A stretch of 64,000 nt of DNA from Balanoglossus misakiensis. Taxonomy: Eukaryota > Hemichordata. The translations under genes were made by a program, and so were the position numbers. Each line of letters opens with the position of its first letter. Position 1 is the first letter of the stretch. Shown here in pieces: positions 41,409-54,000 of this stretch. The stretch covers positions 6,076,001 through 6,140,000 of the forward strand of contig CM082589.2 of assembly GCA_040954595.2 (NCBI GenBank), read 5' to 3'. Under the pieces are notes generated by a model that was not told the DNA's origin, did no database searches, and was given only the letters and a program-made list of their open reading frames with translations.

Positions 41409-42882
41409 TTTATTCACATCCCTGTTTTAAGCTTCATTAACTCCCCAACTTTTTCAGGGTTCCTGATTAAGGTCACCACCTAACGAACCTCGCATTGTGT
41501 AAGCGCTCTGGCAGCGGTGGATAGGTTATCACCACTAGGCATGAAAACCAATCCATCCATCACTGTCTGTAGATATTTATTTTCAAATTTGGACGAATCT
41601 CATTCTCAATGCAACATCTGTGATAACAATAGCTCGCTCCTTCAGAATAGCAATGTGGCATGGATAATTTGAGAGAAGCTCTTTTTAATCATATCAGTAT
41701 TATTAAATTCACATATTCCTCTTGACTCGCTCACCCATAAGGTTAAAGTAGTATGACCCAAAACAACTAAAGAATACAATACGAGCGAGGCGGTTGTCGC
41801 ATAATCTGGGATTAGTTCAAGGTACATGTATACATCAAATAATTAAAAAGTATCACATTATATGGGAGGGAATAATGTCGAATTCACTGCTTGTGTATGG
41901 TACAGTGTAATTGTGAGTGAAATACAGACACAAGACTACAAATGTACGACCAAGGTATGATGGATTTCCTCCGCAGAGAAAACCAGAATTTGTTCACGAT
42001 TTGTAACAACAGGTTCAATTTTGTCTGGATTTTTTTCTGTGAGTACTGTTTGCAAATCTGCCACTGTTACCCCACTCCTCCCCAGTGTTTGCAACGTTAT
42101 GGTTTGACCATGTGCTGGCCAATAGGGGTGGTATTCTTTTACTGCTGAGAAAGGCGACACCACATGTATGTGGCCGCAGTCGCCATACAATAGCAACCGC
42201 GGGAGTCCAACCACATCGCAGATCAAGTGGAGAAGTCATTCTTCCATATGACCTTGTACACTACAGACCATGTGTTCTGTTGCGACTACTTAGCACTGGG
42301 ATATAACAAAAGGAAAGCTCAGATGATCACAAAAATCAGGTCAGGTATACAGCTGGAAGCCATCCCGCCACATTTTATACCTATCATATGTGCTGCATCT
42401 CCAGAATACACTGGCCGATACCACATTTGTTAAGACAGTCGGCAAAACAACATTTCAAATAGTATTCAGAGCAGTGCAGTACAGCTATAACAGGGTTATA
42501 GGTCGTCAGTGATCACATGTGCGTGTCGCACGAAACAATGATGAAGAGTTTTGCCTGATTCCACTAAGCCCTTGATATTTTACTTACACTGGTTCATCAC
42601 TGCAACAGCGCCAGAAATATCACACTGTACACCTTGAGGGCAGCAAAGTTTATCGCGCAGATAAAAGATATTCCCCCATTTTGGAGGTAATTTACACACA
42701 ATTTCACTGACACCCCAAGGCACCTCGCGAAACACCACAGAGGGGCTTTGGGGTAAAACTATTCGACTACTGCTCAGGAGTTCTCACCAGAAAAAACAAT
42801 GTTCATTTTGCAAACGAGCATCTCCTTGGAGAGTAACTCACATCCATGGTAATCACGAACTGTCGTCATTTGCTTCATTTTC

Positions 42883-42896
42883 GTTTCCATGGTAAC
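42883..42896. promoter_or_regulatory. Canonical RFX X-box palindrome
   Basis: GTTTCCATGGTAAC matches the RFX dimer site pattern (RYYNCCATGGNRAC). A second consensus site lies 3.1 kb away at 45957-45970. Binding is inferred. Confidence 0.4.
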
Positions 42897-43043
42897 TGCT
42901 ATGCAAGTACTGGCAATGTGGTGGTGCCAACTTCCTGTTGTTTGAGGCAGCCTACCTATGTTATCTTGAAAAACCTACCATTGACATGGCCAAAATAGTC
43001 TATCCAAACCTACGATATGGTTGACAAACATGAGTTAGCGTTG

Positions 43044-43140
43044 TTAACCCTATCACCACCATTTCCTTCTTCAGAGATCCAACTTTGCCATAGAAAACAA
43101 GGATTTGGACCAAATATCATGGTGGTGATGAAAGGGTTAC
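43044..43140. mobile_element. TTAA-type palindromic mini-element, copy B
   Basis: Starts TTAA|CCCTATCACCACCAT (43044) and ends ATGGTGGTGATGAAAGGG|TTAC (to 43140), an imperfect inverted repeat of about 20 bp around an 89-bp body. The core shares CATAGAAAACAAGGATTTGG and ACCAAA with copy A at 27134-27220. The right flank is TTAC rather than TTAA, so one target copy has mutated. Confidence 0.5.
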
Positions 43141-45956
43141 AAAACTGCATATTTGGTCAAAAAAGCCGACAACTACACCACAAAGGGAAGCCGACCGGAC
43201 CTCTTGTAAAGAATCAAACCCAATCTGACATGAATATGAATGATTTAAAACACTTATCTATTTGACCTTAGATAATCTTGAGTTTTTCAAAAGATAAGAT
43301 CGCCTGAACTAAAGAATACACCCCATTTCATAATCACTCTTTGAAATGCTGATATGGCTATATAAGGGGAAGATCAATGGCCAGATGGTACATGAAATGG
43401 CTGCGAATAGATAAATACGTAGTTATCGGGGGAAAAAATTGAAGATTTCATATTTCTGACAAGTATTGACCGACCATTTCAAAATATCAGAAAACTGTCA
43501 CATAAATGCTGATAATGCCTTTATGCTGGCTTAATATTATTCTGAATCTTCATATGTAATAGCTGAATTTTTACCAAATTTTCTGCTGAAAAACATTGTC
43601 TGAACTGAAGTGTTGCCTCGACTTTCAGTTGATGATATAGTAGGTCATCTCTGCCCAGTACCTCACAAAATGCACTTTTCAACTCGGGGAAAATAATATC
43701 AAACCCTGGATTCTCGGTTTGTTTGTATTCCCTGACACTGCCCGGAGCAAACGGCTAGTTTTCAAAGCTGGTGTAAAAGGTATTATGACTGAGAGAGACT
43801 CGCACCTGTGTCCTCCCCGACTAAAGCCTGGCTTTTGAAATCTTCCCACGCAGTCATCACAGCGTACAGAAATTTACCTCTGTCACAAACAGGTGCGATT
43901 TTAACTCAAGATCACGGTCAAGGACGTAACCTTGCAAGATATATAGCAAGTGTTGAATCATTTTTAATAATTAATGTCCATCATATCAGTTTTCACACTT
44001 CAGAAAAGGAACAGAGACTTATTTTCAATACACATGTACACATACCCGCTATAATATGCCAAAATTTTGTTCATCTTCAAATGGATATTGGCCTCAATTC
44101 AGTGCAAACTGCACTCTCTGTATATCTAAAGATTCGGTGCTTCTTTTACCCATAGGTTCGTTTAAATAATGTCACGAAGTCTGCTGTGAGGCCGTACAAT
44201 TAGCGCACATCGACGGCACATCAGAGCTAAACAGCTCTGGGGGAAACTGCTATCCTTGTGTGCTGGAAATTGCTCTGTAAAAAGCAGAACTATACCCTAC
44301 CCATTCGTAGGCGAATGCATGGTTGCTGTTGGCATTTGAAGCTGAAAAACGAGACGAATTTGATTTATCATGGAAAAAATGTGTATTTGTCTTCAACGAG
44401 CACGTTTACATCTAATGGGTGGATTTCTGGTAATTTTGATAGTCTGTGTGTGTGCTCAGCTTTCATAAGCTCACAAGTTTCCACCAGTCTTCAAGATTTC
44501 TTCCCCTCCTCATAAAATTTTGATCGGCATTTGTCCAATGACTCATGGTACCATATTCTCAGAACTGCACGGCCTGCATCATGATTCAGTCAAGGCACAG
44601 GGTTTAAATATTTTCGTAACCTCAAGATGTGAAACTAGGTCAGAATATTGATAGAGAAGAAACAATGCCTGCTCTGTGTGTTCGTGTGTGCATGCAAATT
44701 TAAGTTTAGGTCTACAGAAATGATTGGGCAATGAAGAACAACTGATAAGGAAAAACATCCCTGTAGCAATAATTAACGAATTCTCACAAAAATAACCATC
44801 CCCAAGGGAAAAGGGGGTGGGGGTTTCTATTGAAAATTTGCGTCCCTGATATGGACATTGTAAACTTGCTTCCAACTGGTCAGCCAGTGTTTTCAGGTTC
44901 TCAACTAGCCTGAGATTCTAACTACATGTACATGTAAAAAGGACAAAAAACCGTGACATAATGATGTCCCCCAGGAGCCAATCACAGACAGCATGATTGG
45001 GTCTATACGTTCTCAATACTAACCCACCCTCCGTGACTTGATGAAGACCTTACATGCATGATGCAAGCTAAGTCAATCCAACACAAAAACCAGACTGCAA
45101 TTGACTTCAAGGTGACACATTAAGTTACACCATCTTTCTCAGCAAGGGTATCCGGCCAATTGCTTGCAAGTTCAACATACAGTAAACCTCTCTGAAGCAA
45201 ACAACAAAGGGACTGAAGAAATTGTTCAGTTTGCAGAGGTTTCTGGTTTATAGAGGTTCTTTCAACACGTACCAGTCAGTATACATCAGTTGTACATCAA
45301 CCAACATGTCCCCACCACTACACGTCACAATTATGCATTACAAGCTCGAATCAAATGTATATCGGAGTAGACAAACCTGCTATCCATTCCCTATACAACA
45401 AGACTAATTGCCATGCCAAGCATTTTACTGTGTACACTTTGCTGTGCCCAACAGCAGGTTATCTAAACTGAAGTAATATCTCTTACTTAGGTTACAGTAA
45501 AACAAGACCTTGCCTATACTCTCAAACGTTCATGCGCACACGTATCCATTCTGGAAATAACGGAAACTGAAACACTACATGTAACAGGAAAACCTGGACA
45601 AGATCTCTGGTAAATCCGGATTGGCTTTTAATAGGGAATGGACACACAATAAGGACGTACGTGTACACACACTATAGAGGAAACATGACACCGGGACATA
45701 CCATGGGATCAGAGCACATAGAGGCCAAATATTTTCTTCTTCCTGACCTTTCCTGAGTGCCACCTGCCTTGTCCACCATTTACACAGAAAGCCGATCTGA
45801 GGCAGTGTGCCAGAGAATCCACGGAGGTAAAACCCTTTAGATGAAGAACTTCACCAAAGTGACATTTTTCATCCGATCACAGTTCCGTTCATGGTTATGG
45901 TCAGTAAATTTCCTCATCCCCCAACACCCCCCTCCTCCTCATCTCAGTCAAGCTTT

Positions 45957-45970
45957 GTTGCCATGGAAAC
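45957..45970. promoter_or_regulatory. Canonical RFX X-box palindrome
   Basis: GTTGCCATGGAAAC, an essentially ideal RFX X-box. No gene start is recognisable nearby, so it would be a distal site if used. Confidence 0.4.
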
Positions 45971-47179
45971 AGAGGAGGCGTTAAAAGTTAAAGATGTGGT
46001 CATCTGAAGCCTACATGTATGGAGGTTGTTGTCAAAAGGGTGCCATTTCCACCTTGCTCACACAGCACAAAATTTTGACACCTCATTATCAGACAGGAAA
46101 TTTCAATTACCCACAAATACCCACAACACACAACTTGATGTTTATACAAGACTGCTACACTATAGACAAATCAACACCAATGAATACCTTGTTTAAACCA
46201 GCAAATATGCTCCAGATCACGCTCTGGGGAATCACTGTGCCCGGCTGTTATAATAACAGACGATTCCGTCCACTTCCATCCAACTACGCTGACCCAATTC
46301 TGGGCAGATACATGTACACACAAAAAAAGTACAGCTCAGTGAACTGACTGCATTAGTCAGTCAAATTTCCTGCCATCTGGCTTTGTCTTTCTGGAGGTCA
46401 GGCCGCAAGGTCGCACATTTCCATACTTGAAATCAGAGTAGTTTAAGCTGTGCCAATCGGCACGGAGGGTAGAGGCCTGTGTGGACATAGAACATTTTTA
46501 CACATTTTGTAAATGGAGATTTTAGTCATTGTTTGTTTTAGCAGGAACAACTGTTTGAGCCTGTATACCTGTATGTCATACACTAGGTACAATGGGCACC
46601 ATATATTGGCACTCAATTTGTGGAGGTCCACCCTCCCCGTTGAAGAAAACAACAGATTTCGGCCAAACAATGGACTATGGGAAGACCCATCATGCTAACA
46701 ATACATTATGAAACATTTCTTCTATGGCTCATTGTATTGGGTTCAGATGACATACTTGTAGTTGTACTCGCATAAAGACATTTTACCCCCCAAAAATCAC
46801 GCAGTTTTAAGATATTAAGTATTCGCTTTAATCAGAGAATATAGAAACTTTTACCGAAAAACTCTTCAATATTTGTTTGTTCATTTGTGCTACCTACAAT
46901 CTGTGCACCTGGACCAGAGAGATGGAAACAAAGAAAAGATGAATTATGAAAATTTCCTGACTAAAACCAACCTCATATCCAACACAAAGGCACAAAAAAT
47001 CACCATAAACATGTGACATGACAGGCAATTTATCAGACTAAAAGATAAAGTCGCTCTTTTCATACAAATTTCTATCAAAATATAACCCACACAACTTTGT
47101 AATAACACCAGCGAGAATACATCACATAATGCATTCTTTATAATTTATTGTAAGCTACGAGCTGCCTCGCAAATTCAAT

Positions 47180-47720
47180 TATGGTGGACCTTTTACCCAA
47201 TATCACGACTGGTGCCAGAAATCTGGCGTTAATAAATAGGCACATATTTCAATGACAAAGATTTCCCTTTTTAATAATTCCTGCCGGGGAATTTCTGAGA
47301 CTTGGCCGGTAGCCATAGTATTCCTGTCTGGATGCAATCACGGAATCACTCCCACCATCAATTAGATGAGAAATTCATCTTACATTATAAGCTGCTGACT
47401 GATCTTTAATTGCAAAGTTTTTTTTAATGTGAACTACAGTGTGTGTGAGTCATGTGACTACCATATAACGTCCTTTTCGACGCCTTAATTTTAAGCAGTC
47501 AGTAAAAGTACATTTGCTGTGTGAGGCATGTGATATCCATAGTCATTGACTTTGTCCCTTTAATTAGTGGTATTACCAATTAACATTCATTATCAAGAAA
47601 ACTTGCTCTTAATTTGATTACATCTTTTGCTAATTAGTAATTTCCATTACCACTTTGATAATGGAACTGATAATGGTTCCATCTACTATCTCCAAGGTCA
47701 CGAACAATTAGAGTAATGAA
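47180..47720. promoter_or_regulatory. Candidate homeodomain-rich regulatory block
   Basis: Contains many TAAT cores: CAATTATGG, GTTAATAAATAG, TTTTTAATAATTCC, CTAATTAGTAAT, CCATTACC, TGATAATGGAAC and TGATAATGGTTCC. The last two form an inverted GGAAC/GGTTCC pair (47661-47682 region). No ORF. Inference only. Confidence 0.25.
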
Positions 47721-50439
47721 CTTCAATTTCACCAAAAACAGGCTTCCATAGATAATGTGCATTTAATCATAGACACACACCAAACAGTGGGCCATGGCCA
47801 TACAGGTGGAGATGCTATCTATTACAGTATTAATATAAGAACATACAAATATGAGATAGATTATAAGATTAAAGACCACCCTGTAGCTACATCTTACAAA
47901 CTTCGGTCCCTAGATACAAGCTAAGTTATTCTGCAGTTGACAATCACAAGTTCTTTCCTCAATAATGCTCTCGTAGCTTGTTTGTCCGACACCGAAAAAG
48001 AGATGGATGTTCTACACTTTGACATCACCACACCCAAGGTATGTCTTTTGAAACCTCGTGATCACTCCGTACATCACAAACAACATTCCCTCCCTTGTTT
48101 TTCTCATAAATTATTCTCCCTGGCTCACTTCATCAGCTCGCGAACATTTCTAGGTCAGTTACGACCAGACAATGCAAGTGGCTGGGTTTCCCGGCAGAGG
48201 GGAAAATTTGATAATCAACGCAACAGGATCAAAGTTTGTTCAAGTTTGATAGATGTGTGACAAAATGTAATTTCACCGCAGTGATCTAAAGATTTTGTTA
48301 TTTAGCCAACACAAATGCTCCCGTCAACACAAGACCCTTCTTTGTATTGGTTGTACGCAACATCTAATAACTGAGATGAAATATACAAAAGATAATAAAT
48401 TTTCCTGCAGCACATGTCGAGTTATTGGACACATACATTGTACATCTATAAAGTATTGTACCACCACAATCATAAGTTGACACATTCAAAACCAAAGATC
48501 TTCTGAAGAAGCCATATTGACAAAGGGTTCTCATTGACAGAATATGTCATTTTCTGGGGAACTTTTGTATGTCTAACTTTCAATTGAAAATTTCCATTGA
48601 ATTTGCACTCTACTTTCACAGCTTGAAATGGAATGTACAGATACTAGTATCCAGTAGGTAGGTCAGCAAATTATCTGGAATGGCTATTTGTCCCCTGATT
48701 CTCATCTGCCACTGTAAACTTTGCATCTGTCGGGATGATTAAACATGTAACCCTGGCCAGTGAAGGCTGGATATGGTACGGAAATGCACAATCAAAGAAG
48801 CCTCACACTGACTGTAAACCACAATGATTTGGAAAAAATAACACGGAAGTTGCTGGTATCCCTGTATAAAGGTTGCTGGATGAAGTGAACATTTGGTTTA
48901 TTTCAAAACTGCATGTCTTCAACAAGACATACCAGACAGTCAATGGTTGTGCATGTAGTGCTCCATCCCTGATACAGTGCCTGTGCTATCCAAACTTATG
49001 TTCTTATACACAGCTTCTAGGTGAACCACATATTGTAGAGAACCTCACTGCATCAAACGTGAAACATACTGGGAGGATTACCATTGGGAGCACTACAGCC
49101 GTGACATATACATTACAGAAGGATTATAGGTCAAGAACAGGAAACCCACAGAAAAACCAACAAATCCATTTACGCTCGTAAACTCTGGTATGCACCGGAT
49201 TAAGGATATGTCTGGCGTGAGCTTCTGGATAGTGTAAAAATAGTAAACACTGCTGATTTAAAATTCAGGTTACAGAGTTTTGAATCTGAGAGTCAAAACT
49301 GATATTTGTCTATTATAAAACTGCAGAATGCTCATAATTTTGCAGAAGTGGTAAAAGATTATCAACTACCTAAAACTAACCCCCCCCCCTGCCCCCGAAC
49401 GACTATCTACAGTCCAAATCTTAATGAATTTGGAGTTTTTTGATTATGATGAAAGCTGCTCAAAGTTGTATACTAACAGTAAAACTTACACCTCACATTA
49501 TGTAAGCTGTAACATAGTTTGTAATGAACTGGTTCTTGTGCAGTGCATGGGCCCAACCACGAGAACTGCAGACGACACAATTCTAATTGAGGTGCTATTG
49601 TAGGGTTAGGGCTTTCAAGCTAAATGTGAGCGCATCTCTCCCACCTGAAACTGCAATATCAGCACTACAAAGGACCGGTAAAACTGTCTAATGTGAACAC
49701 AACTACTGTCTATAATAAACAGTTGTAGGGACCACATCACATTTTATCTACATGCGAAGACGTTTCTTGTTATAAATTACCGAATGAAATGGCTTTAAAT
49801 TTCCATTGCAACGTATATTGGATATTACATGTCCCATTCTCACCAGGGTGTATATAAAATATTTAACTAATTCATTGATGTGCTTAATCACATTCTTACT
49901 TTCGTAGAAATTATTGATAGTTAAGCCATCAATCCTCAAGAAAAATGTACACCATGTAAGAGTATACCTATAAACAATATAATAATCTCAACCTGAAACT
50001 GCAATATCAAATTTCTCTAGCCCAATCCACAAGGCAGATTTCCAAAAACCAACTGTGACTATGCATTGGATTGATACATTTATGCAGGTACATTTGGAAC
50101 TTTAGTGCAAAATTGGTACACATCAAACCATATTTCAATTAAGATACAACATTTAACGGTAATCAAACTAAGGTTCTGTGGAGTGTGTATTTAATGCTAG
50201 CTGTGTGTGTAATTTCACATTGACAAAAAAGCCAATTTGCCATCCAAGAGACAGTCACTAACTTTTGCCATTATTTTTAGCATTTTTGTTTCATTTGATA
50301 GGGTATTGATGGTTTTGCTTGCTGGAATATGATACATGACTCTGATGAGAAGTTGTTACAACACAACTAGAACCCTCTATGTTTGAGTTCCCGGAATTCA
50401 TCTTTGAATAAATTATGCTGATTTTATGTAAATTAATTA

Positions 50440-50510
50440 ATTATACAGTCATTTACTGAATGAACATGCTAATTGTATATGCAAACTAGACTCATTATAC
50501 AGTCATTTAC
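50440..50510. repeat. 17-bp direct repeat in a homeodomain/POU-like AT block
   Basis: ATTATACAGTCATTTAC occurs exactly at 50440-50456 and 50494-50510. Around it are TTAATTAATTA and the octamer-like ATATGCAAAC. Possibly regulatory; no direct evidence. Confidence 0.5.
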
Positions 50511-50872
50511 AATAATTTTCCAAATTTTACCACGGATAATTTATTTAAAGACACTCACATAATTTAGAATATTCATATAAAATACTTTAAAAGCCATGAT
50601 GGGTAAACAATTTGTATTTTCTTGGTAAAGGATTCATTATTTGACAATCAAAGACAAAACTTGTTGTAACTGTTCAATAAGTTTGTTTGCTTTGCATATA
50701 CCCTGCAATGTAATTTCTTCCCCAAGACCAATCACAATGTAGACAACATGAGAATACTTCTTTTTCTTTGTTCATTACAATTTTTGGTACTCGCCAAAAG
50801 TATGAGTGAACTGAAGTATTCACTGTTGCAAATTGGGCATGTGGCAATCAGCATGTCACTTGTCAGTATAAC

Positions 50873-51013
50873 ATTGTCCCTTTAAACATTTTACCACTAT
50901 GATTTGGTCCATTGTCCCTTTAAACCTTTCACCACCATGGTGTGGTCCATTGTCCCTTTAATTAAACCTTTCACCACCACATGATCCTATGGAACTGGGG
51001 GTGAAAGGGAAAA
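50873..51013. repeat. Three tandem 38-39 bp units related to the TTAA mini-elements
   Basis: Units at 50873-50910, 50911-50948 and 50949-50987 all read ATTGTCCCTTTAA, then about 10 bp, then ACCAC..ATG..TGGTCC, with substitutions and a TTAA-rich insertion in the third. They are followed by an inverted fragment, GGGGGTGAAAGGGAAAAG (50996-51013). The segment AACCTTTCACCACCATGG matches the ends of the mini-elements at 27134 and 43044, so this looks like a decayed, locally duplicated member of that family. Confidence 0.6.
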
Positions 51014-54000
51014 GTAATAATGACATTGGCACTAACGTTCACCATTCAGTCTGCTATTGTTGTTGTATTTGTATGCTGATATGGCCGAGGTGCTAAACCA
51101 AGCTAACACAGGCTGGTTCTTGGGTTAGCCCACAGCCAACCTTCTAAGAAATTCAGTTCTGAACTGCACCGTACTTAAGTTCATTTTATACCATTCCCCC
51201 ACAATTTACACTGTTATCATCTATGGCAAGTATGGAATGTATATATCTTACAAAGCCACCGCCAAAGCAATTTGTTTTAAAAATGGCCACAAAAGGGCAA
51301 TTTGTCAGCATTTTGCCAAACGCAGTCCCTGGAAGGTCTCAGGCTTGTATTTAATACTGGCATAATGGCTGCATCACTTTGCGAATCTATTGGCCATTAA
51401 CTCTTGACGTCTTCTGTTTCATCTATTTTGATACGGCAGAACATGATACCCCCAATCAATTGACATTAAAGGTCAGCAATGGGGAATGCCGACAGAAAGG
51501 TGTCACATCCAGGTTTACATGGCTTACTTCTTGCTGTGTTTTGTGAGACAGGATTGCTGCTTTTTGAAACTGAGGATGATTATTCACCCACCCATGTACC
51601 CAAACACACCAACATATATACATGGACACACACACTCACACACACACTAAGGTAAATACAGATTCGAACTATATTATAAAGTTACCTTGTTTTTATTCTC
51701 AAAATGCGTATGTCACAAAACAACGAAACATGCTATATTGGAAGGCATTTGATACAGTTCGCAACTGATAATAGGACATAAAGAATACACTACACCAAGC
51801 AAGAAGTCTTATTTAAAGTACATGGTAATTCCAAGTAACAGGTTGAATTTTATTTATCAAACTCTAATGTTGGGATGGCAAATGCTATTTAGATTCTAGT
51901 TTTCTTGCATCCATTACCGCAGAGTCAACACAAAATATGAAAATAATGGCTTTGCTCAGATGACAGATAAACATGTTTTCTTTCTTATATCACCGTAAAT
52001 CTTTATCCAAGGCCATACAGGTATGGATTTAACTGTGCAAAGGACAGAATGCAGGGGTCACAACGCACTCTCAGATTTATACAGCAGAGCTTTAGAAAGT
52101 GGATTAGAAAATATCCACCAGGGAAAAGTATGTGTATGGAGGTATTAGCTGTGTTGGTTACATGAACATCTAAGATGCGTTGATTACAAACATGGCTGGT
52201 TCTGAAACATACACAAGCCTGATTGAGGAAGGTCTTTGCGTTTAAATTAGTCGACAGTTGTATAAAAGAGAGATTTTTTCTCTTTGGTTCAAAAAAAGTG
52301 AAATATATTCAAGCAATTTGCGGCCATACATGTAAATTTAACAAGTTTCCAGGGGAATAACACAGGTAAATCAAATATCCTTGCGTGGGTAATGCAATCA
52401 ACTGACCCAATCTTTCTTCCCGTGGTTGGTTAGGTTTTAGAGTCCATTAAAATCATGGATTTTTCAAAGTTATTTATGGTGGAGCGATTTCCACACTCTA
52501 TTGAGACACCATTGCCAGTACAGGCGGAAGACCATTTTTATAGTTTCTTGGTTAGGATTTATATCACTTCTTGGCTACAGGCAGAGCCAGATTGCCTTCG
52601 TAAAAGTAAAAACTTCGAGCCATAAAACACCAAGCGTAGCTGAGCCATTAACAGAACATCTCTACTTTTATAGAGTGTCTCTCTCCAGGTGCTCAGATAT
52701 AATATTTCTGTACGGAAGAGAAATTTTAAGTTCGGTTATCTCAGACTTTTCTTGCAGGTGTTAAATTGTAAAAAGCTACCGCAGTGATTTGGCAATGCGC
52801 ACAGAGCAAGGATTATTTTTGGCAATTTGCATAACCATTTTATTGAAGAATTATTTAAGTCTCAGATGTTTTTATTTTTACATATTCCAATCATATTTTT
52901 ATTACTTTTCCTATAAAAAAACCCCAATCTATTCTGTATATTTTGTACCAGTTTTGGTCATAAATTTTATATGGCCCTATTATGAAAGTAGACACCATAA
53001 TTAGAGATACAGAAATTATTCACAAATACAAGTATTTTGTGACCCATATAAGTTGCAATGGCAAAATTCCAGTCTATAGAATTACTCTCATATGACTCTA
53101 TAGTGATGTCACGTCTCTTGAACCTGATGAATAACAATAACACTGATTATTTTTTGATCAAGCACCCTTCAAAAAGCTAGTTAATTAAGACTTGTCTGTA
53201 TTCATATGTAAATTATATCAATTAGAGCACTGAAGCTGATTCTAATTAAAATCCAATCCCACTAAACGATGGCATCAAAAAGCAATTTGAGAGAGGTTTC
53301 ACTGGGGAAAACTATTTTACTCTTCAGGGGGGTGGCGGGGGAGTCCTGAATGACACAATCTGAAAATGACGAAACTTACACAATATTGTGGTGATGATGA
53401 TTGTGGTGATCACTACAGAAATAAAAATAATACCAAGTAACAACACATTTTTCTCTTTTCAGCAACTAGACACAACAGTATGGTATCATTTAGAACATTT
53501 TAACACCCTCTCACAACAAAATTCAGTGACCAAAAACCATGAAGTATATCATGGAAGAGATCAGAAAATTGGGAATTGGAAAAGCATTCCAAATATGCCT
53601 GCTTGCGTCTGGGGCTCTTACATTTGTTTGCAATAGACCACTGAACGGTTATTTTCACTAGGTCTCCAGAGAAGAATCCATCGGAATGGAAAGTTTTAAA
53701 TTTCCACAGAACTTACGGCACGTCACAGGTGCTGATGGGATTTTGATCGGTTTACAACAAGAAACTATGAAGATAATCCCCCTTTCAACCAGTGTACTTT
53801 GGTCCAGCACTTGTTTTGGATGGTGTGGTTTGATTTATGCGCGGGGAGGGGAGGGGAGGGGTGTGGTGGGGGTAGGATTGATAAAGGTTTGTAACCATTA
53901 GCTTATCGCTGATACGAACGCAACTTCACCAATGGAAATCTATCTTCAAATGTTTAACAATAAATGTTACAGACAGAGACGATGTTCAATTTAAAACATT

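Larger units (their letters stand above)
40532..50872. other. Non-coding stretch
   Basis: No gene found. Besides the features listed separately it holds the third TTCAAAATGGCTGCC word (40569-40583), an octamer ATGCAAAT (44692-44699) and a high density of ACATGTA words between 40850 and 46315. Confidence 0.5.
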
